Below are positions 8,867 through 18,056 of a stretch of DNA of 49,692 nucleotides, one piece after another. Below the pieces are notes generated by a model. The model was not told where the DNA came from, did no database searches, and saw only the letters and a program-made list of their open reading frames with translations. This DNA comes from Acidimicrobiales bacterium. GTDB lineage: Bacteria > Actinomycetota > Acidimicrobiia > Acidimicrobiales > SHLQ01. Where the stretch lies: assembly GCA_020629375.1 (NCBI GenBank), contig JAHDDK010000008.1, positions 62,679 through 112,370 on the forward strand. The letters run 5' to 3'. Position numbers and translations under genes: made by a program. Within the stretch, counting starts at the first letter, position 1; each line of letters begins with the position of its first letter.

Positions 8867-9661
8867 TCAGGCGATTGCGACCAGGATCGTGAGCGTCCAG
8901 GCGTTGAACACCATGTGGGCAACGACGGCAGGGAGCAGCCGGTCGGCCCGCCAGGCGAGCAGCCCGAGGATCAACCCGACGAGCGTGAGGGCCGGGAGCT
9001 CGAAGAGCGAAAAGTGCACGAGGCCGAAGATCAGCGACGCCGCACCGATGCCGATGTACGGCCCGAATCGCTCCACGAGCGAACGCTGCACGAGGCCGCG
9101 GTAGAACAGCTCTTCGACGATCGGGGCGCCGACCGCCACGAACGCGTACAACATGATCACGTCGAACGGGCCGCCGATTTGATCGACAAGACCGAGCGCC
9201 CGACCCGTCGGCTCGAGCTCGCCGACGATCAGTTGGATCACCACGTAGAGCGCGGGGATGAGCGGGATTTGTAGCAACACACCAGCCACAACACCGATGC
9301 CCACGTCAGACCATTCACCCTTCAGCGACCAACCGGGGCGATCACGGCCGAGCACGGCGGCGAACGCCCAACTGACCCCGAGCAACGCAATCCAACCGGG
9401 GGCGAGCGTCGCCATTCGCCAGAACAACGGCAACATGTCGTCGCGGAGTTCGTTGCCTGCGGCGAGTTGCCCGACCGCACGACCGAGATGACCGCCCGGT
9501 CGCTCGATCAGGCCGAGCGACCACGATCCGGCAATCGCCACGCCGAGCACAGCAAACAGGCCGACGACCTGAGAGGAAAACCAACCGAGGACCGCTTCGG
9601 GGATGCCCCACACGCCCGAGGCGGCTGGTGCGGCATCGGCGGGTCTCGCCGACGAACTCAC
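8867..9661 (-). CDS. CPBP-family intramembrane metalloprotease
   Basis: A 264-residue protein with about seven predicted membrane helices and the three CPBP (Abi/CAAX protease) motifs: EELFYRG with the catalytic Glu pair, GLVHF in the next helix, and HMVFNAW near the C-terminus. CPBP proteins are intramembrane proteases related to Rce1; bacterial members act in envelope-protein processing, bacteriocin immunity or unknown processes. Start is GTG at 9661. It begins 12 bp after the DUF3499 gene ends, so the two are probably co-transcribed. The substrate is unknown. Downstream, 8706-8866 contains no gene, only a G7 run at 8839-8845 and the zinc-ribbon leader. Confidence 0.9.
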   Translation of the reverse strand: MSSSARPADAAPAASGVWGIPEAVLGWFSSQVVGLFAVLGVAIAGSWSLGLIERPGGHLGRAVGQLAAGNELRDDMLPLFWRMATLAPGWIALLGVSWAFAAVLGRDRPGWSLKGEWSDVGIGVVAGVLLQIPLIPALYVVIQLIVGELEPTGRALGLVDQIGGPFDVIMLYAFVAVGAPIVEELFYRGLVQRSLVERFGPYIGIGAASLIFGLVHFSLFELPALTLVGLILGLLAWRADRLLPAVVAHMVFNAWTLTILVAIA

Positions 9662-9673
9662 GGGGTCGACGGT

Positions 9674-9898
9674 CTACGACGCGTGGAGCGCGTAGATGCC
9701 CCGAGGTGACCGTTCGTCACGGAGCTCCCACCCGTTGGGCGGCGTCGATCGGTCGGCGTGCGTCACGCAGAGATCGTGCGTCATCGGGTGGGGCTCGGGA
9801 TGGAGCGGTTCGATCCAGACGATCCGGGCGTCGTAGTCATACGTCATCGTCGCCGCGGCAGAAACGGCGCAGGTCGGGCGGGCGCAACAACGGTTCAT
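9674..9898 (-). CDS. DUF3499 family protein
   Basis: A 74-residue protein starting MNRCCARPTCAVSAAATMTY, with the DUF3499 pattern: an N-terminal CCxRPxC cluster, an aromatic TYDYDAR stretch, an HDLCVTHADR block carrying the further Cys and His, and a closing PPNGWELRDE. The Cys/His pattern suggests zinc binding, though function is unknown. A longer frame beginning at 10015 was rejected because homology begins at this ATG. DUF3499 genes are commonly found near manB and whiB in actinobacteria, which supports the identification. It is the first gene of the minus-strand run and is divergent from ftsH. Confidence 0.85.
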   Translation of the reverse strand: MNRCCARPTCAVSAAATMTYDYDARIVWIEPLHPEPHPMTHDLCVTHADRSTPPNGWELRDERSPRGIYALHAS

Positions 9899-10030
9899 CA
9901 CCGAAAACGGTAGCGGCTCGGGATGATCCGACGGTGGACACGCGTTAACAGAGCAACACCTCGTTCGATTCGGCTCAACACCATCAGCCAGACCTCCGAT
10001 GGAGAAGTCCAGCAAGTAGGGTGATTTTTC
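9899..10030. promoter_or_regulatory. Divergent intergenic region between the DUF3499 gene and ftsH
   Basis: 132 bp separate the two divergent starts, so promoters for both are expected here. A GTTAAC palindrome lies near 9946. AGGGTGA at about 10018 is a plausible ribosome binding site for ftsH. I could not pick a confident -10/-35 pair. Confidence 0.4.
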
Positions 10031-12031
10031 ATGGCACAGTCAGCACCGAAGCCACCGTCCGGCCAGGCTCCCGAGCGCTCCAACGCAGCCAAGTGGGGCA
10101 CGTGGGCACTGTTCGCAGTGGCCGTCCTCACGATGTTCGCGCTGTTCTCGACCGACCGAAGCGTCGGCGAGCCCGCGTCGTACTCCCAGTACGTGCTCTG
10201 GCTCGAGGAAGGCATCGTCGACAAGGTCGAACGCAACAACGCGACCGGCGATATCGAGTTCCGCCTCCGGGACGGCGCCGTCTATTCGACGACGGGCCCG
10301 ATCAACTCGTACGAACGTGAGCTCGAGCTGCTCCAGACCGTCGAGGCCACGGCCGCCGAAGGGTCCGACGGCGGCGTCGACTTCACCACCCCGCAGGACA
10401 ACGCATTGTTGTCCCTGCTGTTCTTCTTGTTGCCCGTCGGCCTGCTGATCGGCTTCTTCTATTGGATGCAGCGTCGGGCCCAGGGCCAGATGGGCGGCAT
10501 CATGTCGGTCGGCCGCTCGAAGGCCAAGACGTACACGACAGAGCGCCCCGGAACGACCTTCGACGACGTCGCCGGATACAAGGGCGTCAAGCAGGAGATC
10601 ACCGAGGTCGTCGACTTCTTGAAGAACCCTGAGCGGTTCGCCGAGATCGGCGCCCGCACGCCCAAGGGCCTGCTCCTGGTCGGCCCTCCCGGAACCGGCA
10701 AGACCCTGATCGCCCGAGCGGTCGCCGGTGAGGCCGGCGTGCCCTTTATGTCTGTCACGGGTTCGGACTTCATGGAGATGTTCGTCGGCGTCGGCGCAAG
10801 CCGTGTTCGCGACCTCTTCGAATCCGCCCGCAAGATGGGCAGAGCAATCATCTTCATCGACGAGATCGATTCGATCGGCCGCAAACGCGGCGCCGGTCTT
10901 GGTGGTGGCCACGACGAGCGTGAGCAAACCCTCAATCAGATGCTCGCGGAGATGGACGGCTTCGAGGCTTCCGAAGGCATCATCATGATGGCCGCCACGA
11001 ACCGCCCCGACATCCTCGATCCGGCGCTTCTGCGGCCGGGTCGCTTCGACCGCCAGATCGTTGTGCCGCTCCCGGAGCTCGAGGACCGCAAGGAAATCCT
11101 GGCCGTCCACCTCAAGGGCAAGCGCACCGATCCGGACGTCGATGTCAACGTGGTCGCCCGGGGCGCTCCGGGTATGAGTGGTGCGGATCTCGCCAATCTC
11201 GTCAACGAAGCAGCACTGTTCGCCGTTCGCGCCGGCGAAGAGCGCATTCGCATGCGCCACTTCGAGCAGGCCCGAGACCGTGTGCTGCTCGGTATCGAGC
11301 GGTCGTCGATGGTGCAGAGCCCCGAGGACCTCGAGCGCACCGCCTATCACGAAGCTGGCCACGCGCTCTGCGCCGCCGTCCAAGAGGGCCACGACCCCGT
11401 CCACAAGGTCACGATCATCCCGACCGGCATGGCTCTCGGCGTCACGATGACCCTCCCGAGCGACGACCGCCACTCGCTCGACAAGAACGAAGCCGAAGCG
11501 ATGATGGTGATGGCCATGGGTGGGCGTGTCGCCGAGAAGCTCGTCTTCGACCAGGAATCGTCCGGCGCCGCCAACGACCTGCAGCAAGCCACCAACATGG
11601 CTCGACGTATGGTCACCGAGTGGGGCATGAGCGACGTCGTCGGACCGATGTCGCTGTCCGATCAGGGACCCGTGTTCCTCGGCGAGGACATGATGCAGTC
11701 GAAGTCCTACTCCCCCGACACCGCACGGCTCGTCGACGAAGAGATCCGGAACACGCTCGTCCGAGCGGAGGACAACTGCCGTCAGCTGCTCACCGACTAC
11801 CGCCAGTCACTGGATCTGATCGCCCGAGCGCTGCTCGAGCACGAGACGATCCAAGGCAGCGAGGTGTACCGGCTCGTCGAACTGGCCGATGGTTTGCCCG
11901 AAGGCACCACGACGCCGACGACGGTGTCGTTCACCGATGAGGCGGTTCCGGCCGACACGAGCCCGGCCCAGCCAACCCTGCCTCCGCCGTCGAGCAACAT
12001 CTCGGCCGAAGCTCCGCTAGCCGGCGACTGA
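10031..12031 (+). CDS. ftsH: ATP-dependent zinc metalloprotease FtsH
   Basis: Membrane-anchored AAA+ protease that extracts and degrades membrane and regulatory proteins. The 666-residue protein has one helix at about 23-40, an outer loop, a second helix at about 126-145, then the AAA domain with Walker A GPPGTGKT at 218-225, Walker B IIFIDEID at about 273-280, and the second region of homology [19 protein letters not shown]. The peptidase domain has HEAGH at 440-444 and a candidate third zinc ligand Asp at about 517 in [12 protein letters not shown]. The last 45 residues are a Pro/Ser/Thr-rich tail of low complexity. All catalytic residues are intact. A tethered thioredoxin-like gene begins 13 bp after the stop. 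In many actinobacteria ftsH sits in the folE/folP region; that context is absent here. Confidence 0.97.
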   Translation: MAQSAPKPPSGQAPERSNAAKWGTWALFAVAVLTMFALFSTDRSVGEPASYSQYVLWLEEGIVDKVERNNATGDIEFRLRDGAVYSTTGPINSYERELELLQTVEATAAEGSDGGVDFTTPQDNALLSLLFFLLPVGLLIGFFYWMQRRAQGQMGGIMSVGRSKAKTYTTERPGTTFDDVAGYKGVKQEITEVVDFLKNPERFAEIGARTPKGLLLVGPPGTGKTLIARAVAGEAGVPFMSVTGSDFMEMFVGVGASRVRDLFESARKMGRAIIFIDEIDSIGRKRGAGLGGGHDEREQTLNQMLAEMDGFEASEGIIMMAATNRPDILDPALLRPGRFDRQIVVPLPELEDRKEILAVHLKGKRTDPDVDVNVVARGAPGMSGADLANLVNEAALFAVRAGEERIRMRHFEQARDRVLLGIERSSMVQSPEDLERTAYHEAGHALCAAVQEGHDPVHKVTIIPTGMALGVTMTLPSDDRHSLDKNEAEAMMVMAMGGRVAEKLVFDQESSGAANDLQQATNMARRMVTEWGMSDVVGPMSLSDQGPVFLGEDMMQSKSYSPDTARLVDEEIRNTLVRAEDNCRQLLTDYRQSLDLIARALLEHETIQGSEVYRLVELADGLPEGTTTPTTVSFTDEAVPADTSPAQPTLPPPSSNISAEAPLAGD

Positions 12032-12044
12032 GTCGACGGGGCAC

Positions 12045-12485
12045 ATGCCTGATCCCCTCGTGATCGTCGCCCTCGTGGCGGTGATCGCGGCCGTGGTTGG
12101 TTGGCTTGCGCAACGACAGCCGTCGGATGTTCCGACTACTCCTCAGACGCACACGGTCCCCGCCCAGGTCGATCGATCGGACTTCGCCCGGCCCGACGCT
12201 CCGTGGCTCGTCGCCGTCTTCACGTCGAAGACGTGCGAAACGTGCGCAAAGGTGTGGACCGCTACCCAGCTCGTCGAGAGCGATGCGGTCGCCATCCACA
12301 ATGTCGAGGTGCACGACGACGCCGAACTCCACGAGCGCTACTCGATCACCGCGGTACCGGCTGTCGCCATCGTCGACACCGACGGGGTCACTCAGGCGTC
12401 GTTCCTCGGTCCGCCGACGAGCGCCGACCTCTGGGCCAAGCTCGCCGAGGTCCGTGAAGCTGCCGAGTCCGGAGACATCGTCTGA
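12045..12485 (+). CDS. Membrane-tethered thioredoxin-like protein
   Basis: A 146-residue protein with an N-terminal hydrophobic helix at about 5-22 and then a thioredoxin fold. The active site is CETC in the segment FTSKTCETCAKV, and the cis-proline region is ITAVPAVAIVD. With a single N-terminal anchor the domain is probably outside the membrane, where it would act as a disulfide reductase or isomerase; the orientation is inferred. The CETC pair resembles neither classical CGPC thioredoxin nor DsbA CPHC, so the redox potential cannot be guessed. It starts 13 bp after ftsH and is probably co-transcribed with it. Confidence 0.82.
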   Translation: MPDPLVIVALVAVIAAVVGWLAQRQPSDVPTTPQTHTVPAQVDRSDFARPDAPWLVAVFTSKTCETCAKVWTATQLVESDAVAIHNVEVHDDAELHERYSITAVPAVAIVDTDGVTQASFLGPPTSADLWAKLAEVREAAESGDIV

Positions 12486-12499
12486 TCCGTGACCACGGA
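12486..12499 (+). terminator. Weak hairpin after the thioredoxin-like gene
   Basis: TCCGT, a 4-nt loop and ACGGA directly follow the TGA stop, in the 52-bp gap between convergent genes. The stem is short and no T-run follows, so intrinsic termination is only a possibility. Confidence 0.2.
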
Positions 12500-12537
12500 G
12501 CCAGACACCCTCATCACGAAACGACTTGGTCTCGCTC

Positions 12538-14001
12538 TCAGCCCTCCGGGAGCAGCGGAGCCCACGATCGAGACGTGAGACCGGTCACTTCGCGAGCTGC
12601 GACAATTTCGCCGGATGCACGCAAGATCAGCGAGTACCGCCCCGTCGCCAACTCAGCAAGCGGCACCCGCAAGGTTCGGCCAGGCCCGACCTCGAGCGGG
12701 ATGGTCCGGGAGGCTCCATCGATCGCCACGATGGCCTCCATGGTCACAAACGTATCGGTCGCCGGGTTGTGGACATGAAGCGCTGAGCGTTCGTCGTCTT
12801 CGACCAGATCGACGGTCGTGTAGAGCGTTGAACCGGCCGTCGGCATGCCCGCGGAGGCGGCGAGTCCTGTGGTTGGCGCTTCGATCTCGTCCAGGAACTG
12901 GTCGAGCGGGTCGGGTTCGTCGACCGATGGGCGTTGCTCGAGTCCGGCAACGATGGCCGCTCCGGACCGGGACGTCACGGCGAGCGTGAACGATTCGAGG
13001 TCGGCGAGGCGACCCTCGTCGACGAGATCGATGACCGCTTGTTGTCCTGGCCGCAACGTGACTTCGAGCGGTTCGATCTCTCGTTCACCCGCCGACGGCG
13101 AGACGTTGACGTCGGCCTCGATGCGGTCGGTCGTCGGATTCACGACGATCAGTCGTGCCGGCCCGATCGCCGGAGAGACTCCCGGGAAGATCCACGTCTC
13201 TGCGGCGGCCGGGGCGCCCGCGATCACGGCCAAGCCGATCGGATCGACCGAGCCGTCGAACGACTGAATGCCCTCGGCGACGACCCGACCCGAGCGCGCC
13301 CGAACGAATGTCGAGACCGTCTCTGCCGCGGCCACGAACTCGGCAACCTCGATGATGCGGCTCGAGCGGGCGGGAACGTGGAGGGCCGCGAGGTCTTCAG
13401 GTGTGCGTTGGCCGACCTCCGACACGAACTCGACATCGACGACGGCATCGTCGGGGAACGGGTTGAACAACACGACCTGTAGCCGAGCTCCAGCGATGGT
13501 CGCGCCGCTGGTGATGACCCACTCGGTTGACGCTTCCGTCGCGCACGCGGATCGAGCGACCCCCGTTGGCCCGGAGGCGATCTTGTCGACGATGACTCCT
13601 CCGCCGGCGACTTCGACGGCGAGCGACACGACCGGCGCGTCCGGGAGCAGATCGGCGAGCCGCAAATCGACAGCCGAACCCGCGGGCAGCTCCACGACTT
13701 GTTCGGCGCCGATGGCACCCGACGTCGGCTGTGCGCTACCGGCGAAGGCGGTGATGACCGCCGACGTCGCCTCGACGGTTGTGTTGGCAAGAAGAATTTC
13801 GGCCGACGCGACACCGTCACCGCCGGTCGACGCTGCACAGAACCACGTCGACGCTCGAGCATCCGACGGCTCGACCACCGAGCTGGGGCTCAACGCCGAG
13901 TCGACGAACTCCTCGGCGGGTTCTCGTGACTGGTCGAGCGTGAGCCCGCCGACGAGCAGCGAGAGGATCACGATCAGACCGGGAAGACGAAATGCGTTCA
14001 T
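12538..14001 (-). CDS. DUF5719 family exported protein
   Basis: A 487-residue protein with an N-terminal signal or anchor helix (PGLIVILSLLVGGL) and no other clear membrane segment, so the body is predicted to be extracytoplasmic. It is built of beta-rich repeats resembling the actinobacterial DUF5719 family, with recurring elements of the kind LLANTTVEA, LFNPFPDDA, VVNPTTDRI and HVHNPATDT spaced about 100 residues apart. No catalytic motif is visible. Its start overlaps the stop of the GT2-membrane fusion by 4 bp, so translation is probably coupled. DUF5719 genes commonly accompany this glycosyltransferase type in actinobacteria, suggesting a role in the same envelope glycosylation step; the actual function is unknown. 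Confidence 0.8.
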   Translation of the reverse strand: MNAFRLPGLIVILSLLVGGLTLDQSREPAEEFVDSALSPSSVVEPSDARASTWFCAASTGGDGVASAEILLANTTVEATSAVITAFAGSAQPTSGAIGAEQVVELPAGSAVDLRLADLLPDAPVVSLAVEVAGGGVIVDKIASGPTGVARSACATEASTEWVITSGATIAGARLQVVLFNPFPDDAVVDVEFVSEVGQRTPEDLAALHVPARSSRIIEVAEFVAAAETVSTFVRARSGRVVAEGIQSFDGSVDPIGLAVIAGAPAAAETWIFPGVSPAIGPARLIVVNPTTDRIEADVNVSPSAGEREIEPLEVTLRPGQQAVIDLVDEGRLADLESFTLAVTSRSGAAIVAGLEQRPSVDEPDPLDQFLDEIEAPTTGLAASAGMPTAGSTLYTTVDLVEDDERSALHVHNPATDTFVTMEAIVAIDGASRTIPLEVGPGRTLRVPLAELATGRYSLILRASGEIVAAREVTGLTSRSWAPLLPEG

Positions 14002-17000
14002 GACGCTCGCTCCGCTCGTGCATCGATCATGCGACTTCTACGCCGATCGCGACCGACGATCCAGCGTCGCACGAAGAAGAGCGCGGCCCACCCGAGTGCT
14101 TGAAGAATGAGCACCACACGATGGTTGCCCGCCGTCTCGTACGAAAGCACGGCGTCGCGAGTGCCGGCGAGGCTCGACGTGTCGAAACCCAATCCAACTT
14201 CGGTGTCGCTGCGTCGGGCCACCACGGTGCCGTCGAGGGTCACGTCCCATCCGGGCAGGGGTGCCCAGGCGATGTAGAGATCACGTTCGGCACGCACCTG
14301 TCCGATCCATCGATCGTGGGCCTCTCGCGTGACGAGCGCCGGTGCGGCGTCATCGACAGCGTTTGCGTCGAGTGCGGCGGGAGCCAGGGCCGCATGCATC
14401 GGCGCGTGCGCCGTGTTCTCGTAGACGACCACCGCCGGGTTCACGACTCCCGTCCGGACCAAATCGAGCTGGCTCGACAATCCAGCCGCCTCGGTGTCGG
14501 CAACGGCGATTCGTCGAGAGACTTCGGGGACCGGCGCCTGCTGGTCCATCACGACCACGTAGCGAACGCCGAATCGAGAAAGCTCACGCCCGAGCCGAGA
14601 GGTCCGTCCGCTCAGGCCAGCGTCGACCGCCTCGGCGAGCCCATCGGTCGATGGCGACGAGGCCGAACCCCACAGCGCCCGGAAGTCGGCAGGGCCTTCG
14701 ATCGAGGTGTACCACGCAAGGTCGTTGACCGTTGGAGATGACGCTGCGGCGAGCACGTGCGGGTGACCGATCCAGAGCACACGGTATGGCCCGGGTTCGA
14801 CCTCGTCGGTGGTGTCGACGATGGCCCCGAATGAGGTCTCGAGATCGGTCCGGGCGAGCCCCCAACGTCCTGAGGACGCCCCTTCGATCAGCGGGAGCAT
14901 GGCGATGCAGAACCCGATCACGCCGATGGCCGCCGGGATGGTCCGCCGGAAGCGAGCCTCGGCGACGTCCGCGTCGATCACCTGGGCGCCGATGCCGCCG
15001 AGGACGGCGAGCCCGAGCGCAACCGGGACCAGCAATATCTCGGTTACGGGCAGCCCGACCGGGAGTAGGCCGCGAGCTGAGACCCACGCGAGCGCCCACG
15101 CAACGAGGGTCCATCCCCACGCACGCATCGCCCAGGTGAAGCGTGCACCCGTGCCCGACAAGACCGGCAGGAACGCAATGCCGAATACCGCCCAGCCGAG
15201 GACGCTGGACCCGAACGGGCCGGTCTGCAGTACCAGAAGGTCGGCGAGCGCAACATCGGTGCGAGCCGATGAACTCGCCGTACCGAAACGATGCCAGTCG
15301 TCGAACCCGACGAGATACGGCAGGTTGAGCACACCAGCGATCGCGAGCGCGATGGCTCCACCGGGGACGATCGCGGCGACGCCTCGCATGTCGCCGGCCA
15401 GAAACGACCCGACGATGTAGCCGCCGACGAGCAACACGAACATCACTGCGGCCCACGGAACGAACGCGACGAGCACGGCGAGCAGTGTGGCCAGGGTGAC
15501 GATGCTGACGCCTCGTGGACGCGAAAGACCGAAGCTCGGGCTCTGGACCAGCCCGATTACGGAGGCGAGTACCCACGGTGCTGCGGCGTAGAGCACCAGC
15601 GCCTGCCACGAACCACCGCTGATGGCGTTGTAGGGCAGCGGGGATGCGGCATACAGCGCCGCACATGCGACGGGGGCTTTGTCGCTCGCTGAACGGTTGA
15701 ACAGCCGCCATGCGCCGACCACTCCCAGCGGCAAGAGCCCGAGGATCAGCAGCCCGCGGAGCAGCCCAGCTGAGCCGAGCATTGCGATTCCAAGAAGGTC
15801 GAGTAGCGGCCACGCAAACGTGGCGAATCCTTCGGATCCCATGCCGCCCGTGCGCAACGAACTCCACCACGAAGAGGTGAAGGTGCCGACGTCGTCGGGG
15901 ATCGCCCGAAACTCGCCGATGTTGGGGATCCCTCGGGTGAGAAGGTGTCGTCCGCCGAAGGCGATCAGGGCGGCGACGACGCCGCCGCCGGCGACCCGTG
16001 TGGCCGAGACGGTTCGTTCACCGCGGGCCGAGGCGTCTTCGCGGTTCGTGATGCGACGATCGAGTGATTCGGAGACTCGGATGCTGCCGCGGCGACGAAC
16101 GAACGCCAATTCTTCTGCGCCGATTGTGCGTACCGAACGCATCGTTCGCCGGCGTTCGAGGAGGCTCGGAACGTGTCGGATGTTCCACAACCACGCTGCG
16201 GGTATCGACACGAGGTCGCCGAGATCGAGACGAACGAGCGCGACCACGGCCTCGAGCACGTGCAACACGGCGAACGAGATGATGAGCCGAAGCGTCTCGA
16301 GTCCAGTTGCGGCGGCGAACGCCGAGCGCATCTGATGTCGACGGAGCCGGAAGGTCTCGCCGGGGCCGCGACGGTCGCTCCAGCTTGCCCGGTGGGCCAC
16401 GACGCTCTCCGAGGCGATGACGACGCGGGCGCCAGCGAGACGCATCCGAAGGCAGATGTCGTGCGCCTCTCCGTGCCAATCGATCGTTGGGTCGAACCCG
16501 CCGATCCGTTCAAGACCTTTACGATCGAGGAGCAGCGCTGGTGTACCGGCACCGAAGACTTCGCCGGCACGGTCGTGTTGGCCCTGGTCGAGATCTCCGG
16601 GTCGAGACAACGACACGGTGGCACCGAAACGGTCCGCGTCGAACGCTCCGGGCATCAGCTGGGCACGTTCGTTCCAGTCGACAAGCTTGGGGGCGATCAC
16701 GACCCGGTCCTCGGCCCGCCGGAGCCGTTCCTTGACCAGCGCCGAGATCGCGCCGGGTTCGAATCGCACGTCGTCATGACAGACCAAAACCAAGGGCTCG
16801 GTGGCGTCTTCGAGTGCGGCGGTCACCTTCTCGCCGAATCCGGATCCTGCTCGGGCCTCGACCAGGGTCAACTCGGGGAGACGACGGCGATGCGTTTCGA
16901 GAATCGGCGCTTCGCCCGGTTCGTGGACGACCGTCACCGACAACTTCGGATAGTCCTGGTCGGCGATCGACGCGATCGTTGCGTCGAACCACGAGCCGGC

Positions 17001-17078
17001 CTCGTATGTCGGCATGACGATGCGAACCGGCGGTGGTGCCGGCGTCGATGCAGAGGAAGGATCGGAGGCCGATTGCAC
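13998..17078 (-). CDS. GT2 glycosyltransferase fused to a large GT-C-like membrane domain
   Basis: A 1026-residue protein starting at a GTG. Residues about 18-260 are a cytosolic GT2 domain with RIVMPTYEAG, the acidic metal site VCHDDVRF, and GGFDPTIDWHGEAHDICLRM, where the catalytic acid is expected. Helices begin near 265, followed by a long multi-pass region (about 370-740), then an extracytoplasmic domain (about 760-985) containing RFGVRYVVVM, and a last helix followed by a basic tail. The membrane half resembles that of the 5197-8460 protein in layout. The GT2 half may load a sugar on a carrier or extend a glycan that the membrane half transfers outside; this is inference. It is coupled to the DUF5719 gene and divergent from the Rmd-like gene. 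Confidence 0.85.
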   Translation of the reverse strand: MQSASDPSSASTPAPPPVRIVMPTYEAGSWFDATIASIADQDYPKLSVTVVHEPGEAPILETHRRRLPELTLVEARAGSGFGEKVTAALEDATEPLVLVCHDDVRFEPGAISALVKERLRRAEDRVVIAPKLVDWNERAQLMPGAFDADRFGATVSLSRPGDLDQGQHDRAGEVFGAGTPALLLDRKGLERIGGFDPTIDWHGEAHDICLRMRLAGARVVIASESVVAHRASWSDRRGPGETFRLRRHQMRSAFAAATGLETLRLIISFAVLHVLEAVVALVRLDLGDLVSIPAAWLWNIRHVPSLLERRRTMRSVRTIGAEELAFVRRRGSIRVSESLDRRITNREDASARGERTVSATRVAGGGVVAALIAFGGRHLLTRGIPNIGEFRAIPDDVGTFTSSWWSSLRTGGMGSEGFATFAWPLLDLLGIAMLGSAGLLRGLLILGLLPLGVVGAWRLFNRSASDKAPVACAALYAASPLPYNAISGGSWQALVLYAAAPWVLASVIGLVQSPSFGLSRPRGVSIVTLATLLAVLVAFVPWAAVMFVLLVGGYIVGSFLAGDMRGVAAIVPGGAIALAIAGVLNLPYLVGFDDWHRFGTASSSARTDVALADLLVLQTGPFGSSVLGWAVFGIAFLPVLSGTGARFTWAMRAWGWTLVAWALAWVSARGLLPVGLPVTEILLVPVALGLAVLGGIGAQVIDADVAEARFRRTIPAAIGVIGFCIAMLPLIEGASSGRWGLARTDLETSFGAIVDTTDEVEPGPYRVLWIGHPHVLAAASSPTVNDLAWYTSIEGPADFRALWGSASSPSTDGLAEAVDAGLSGRTSRLGRELSRFGVRYVVVMDQQAPVPEVSRRIAVADTEAAGLSSQLDLVRTGVVNPAVVVYENTAHAPMHAALAPAALDANAVDDAAPALVTREAHDRWIGQVRAERDLYIAWAPLPGWDVTLDGTVVARRSDTEVGLGFDTSSLAGTRDAVLSYETAGNHRVVLILQALGWAALFFVRRWIVGRDRRRSRMIDARAERAS

Positions 17079-17144
17079 AGCCCCGCTACGCTACCCCTGA
17101 ATGTCCACGCATACCCGCCATCTCGCCACCGGGGCTCACCGTCG
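17079..17144. promoter_or_regulatory. Short divergent intergenic region
   Basis: 66 bp lie between the GTG start of the GT2-membrane gene and the ATG of the Rmd-like gene. Both promoters must fit here or overlap the coding ends. No clear consensus is visible. Confidence 0.3.
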
Positions 17145-18056
17145 ATGAAGGCATATGTCACCGGCGCGGCCGGATTCGTCGGCAGGATCCTGTGCGAGCA
17201 CCTCGAAGCAGCTGGCCACGAGGTGCTGGCGAGCGACCGATCAACCGGCGGACCAGATCTGGTCGACCGAATCGGCGTTGCTGCATCGATCGGCGAGGCG
17301 CGTCCCGAGGTCATCTTCCACCTGGCCGGACAATCCCACGTACCGACGTCCTGGAGTGACCCGATCGGCACCCTCCGCGCGAACGTCGAGGGCACACAGA
17401 ACGTCGTTGACGCCGCCTTTACCCACGGCGTCCGACGTGTCCTCGCCGTGACTAGCGCCGAGGTGTACGGCCGGGTCGAGGCCGACCACTTGCCGGTGTC
17501 CGAATCGGCGGCCCTGCAACCCACCAACCCCTATGCCGCGTCGAAAGTTGGGGCCGATGCGGTTGCGCAACAAGCGGTCAACGGCCGTGGTCAAGACGTC
17601 ATTCGCCTTCGAGCGTTCAACCACATGGGCCCGGGTCAATCGACCGGTTTCGTGGCGTCGGGATTGGCGCAACGGATCGTTGCGGCCGAACGCGGGGAAG
17701 CGGACCGAATCCCCGTTGGCACGCTCGATGTCCGACGCGATTTCACCGACGTCCGAGATGTCGTACGGGCGTACGCGATGGTCGCCGAAGATGGCGAGCC
17801 CGGCGCGGTCTACAACGTGTGCTCCGGCATCGATCGTCCGATCTCCGATCTGGTCGACGGCCTCCTCGCGCACAGCACGTTCGGCGCAGCCGGCCGGAGT
17901 GTCCTCTGGCAGGACCCTGACCTCGTCCGCCCGGTCGACGTACCCGTCATGCGGGGCGACAACGCTCGGCTGTGCGATCACACGGGATGGGCGCCCGTGA
18001 TTGCATTCGATCAGTCGATGGCCGACATCCTCGAGGACGCCCGGGCCCGGTGCTGA
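17145..18056 (+). CDS. NAD-dependent sugar epimerase/reductase, Rmd-like
   Basis: A 303-residue extended SDR. It has the nucleotide-binding TGAAGFVGRIL, then HLAGQSHVPTSW, the Ser-containing TSAEVYG, and the catalytic YAASK. RAFNHMGPGQS and GTLDVRRDFTDVRDVV closely resemble GDP-4-keto-6-deoxy-D-mannose reductase (Rmd), which makes GDP-D-rhamnose, and GDP-mannose-acting relatives. An Rmd-like role would fit manA and manB upstream, but no GDP-mannose pyrophosphorylase or 4,6-dehydratase is in the window. The open frame extends far upstream to 16173, but the Rossmann motif begins at this ATG, so the rest is rejected. It overlaps cofD by 7 bp. Confidence 0.85.
   Translation: MKAYVTGAAGFVGRILCEHLEAAGHEVLASDRSTGGPDLVDRIGVAASIGEARPEVIFHLAGQSHVPTSWSDPIGTLRANVEGTQNVVDAAFTHGVRRVLAVTSAEVYGRVEADHLPVSESAALQPTNPYAASKVGADAVAQQAVNGRGQDVIRLRAFNHMGPGQSTGFVASGLAQRIVAAERGEADRIPVGTLDVRRDFTDVRDVVRAYAMVAEDGEPGAVYNVCSGIDRPISDLVDGLLAHSTFGAAGRSVLWQDPDLVRPVDVPVMRGDNARLCDHTGWAPVIAFDQSMADILEDARARC

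Noticed and set aside
10040..11587. 515-codon minus-strand frame opposite ftsH
   Set aside because: ftsH is unmistakable on the plus strand with all catalytic motifs; the opposite frame has no recognisable domain.
16750..16775. GGGTTCGAATC, resembling a tRNA T-loop
   Set aside because: It lies inside the GT2 coding sequence and no acceptor or anticodon stem can be drawn around it.
16173..17144. 324-codon N-terminal extension of the Rmd-like frame
   Set aside because: It is antisense to the GT2 domain of the 13998-17078 gene and the SDR dinucleotide motif begins only at the ATG at 17145.
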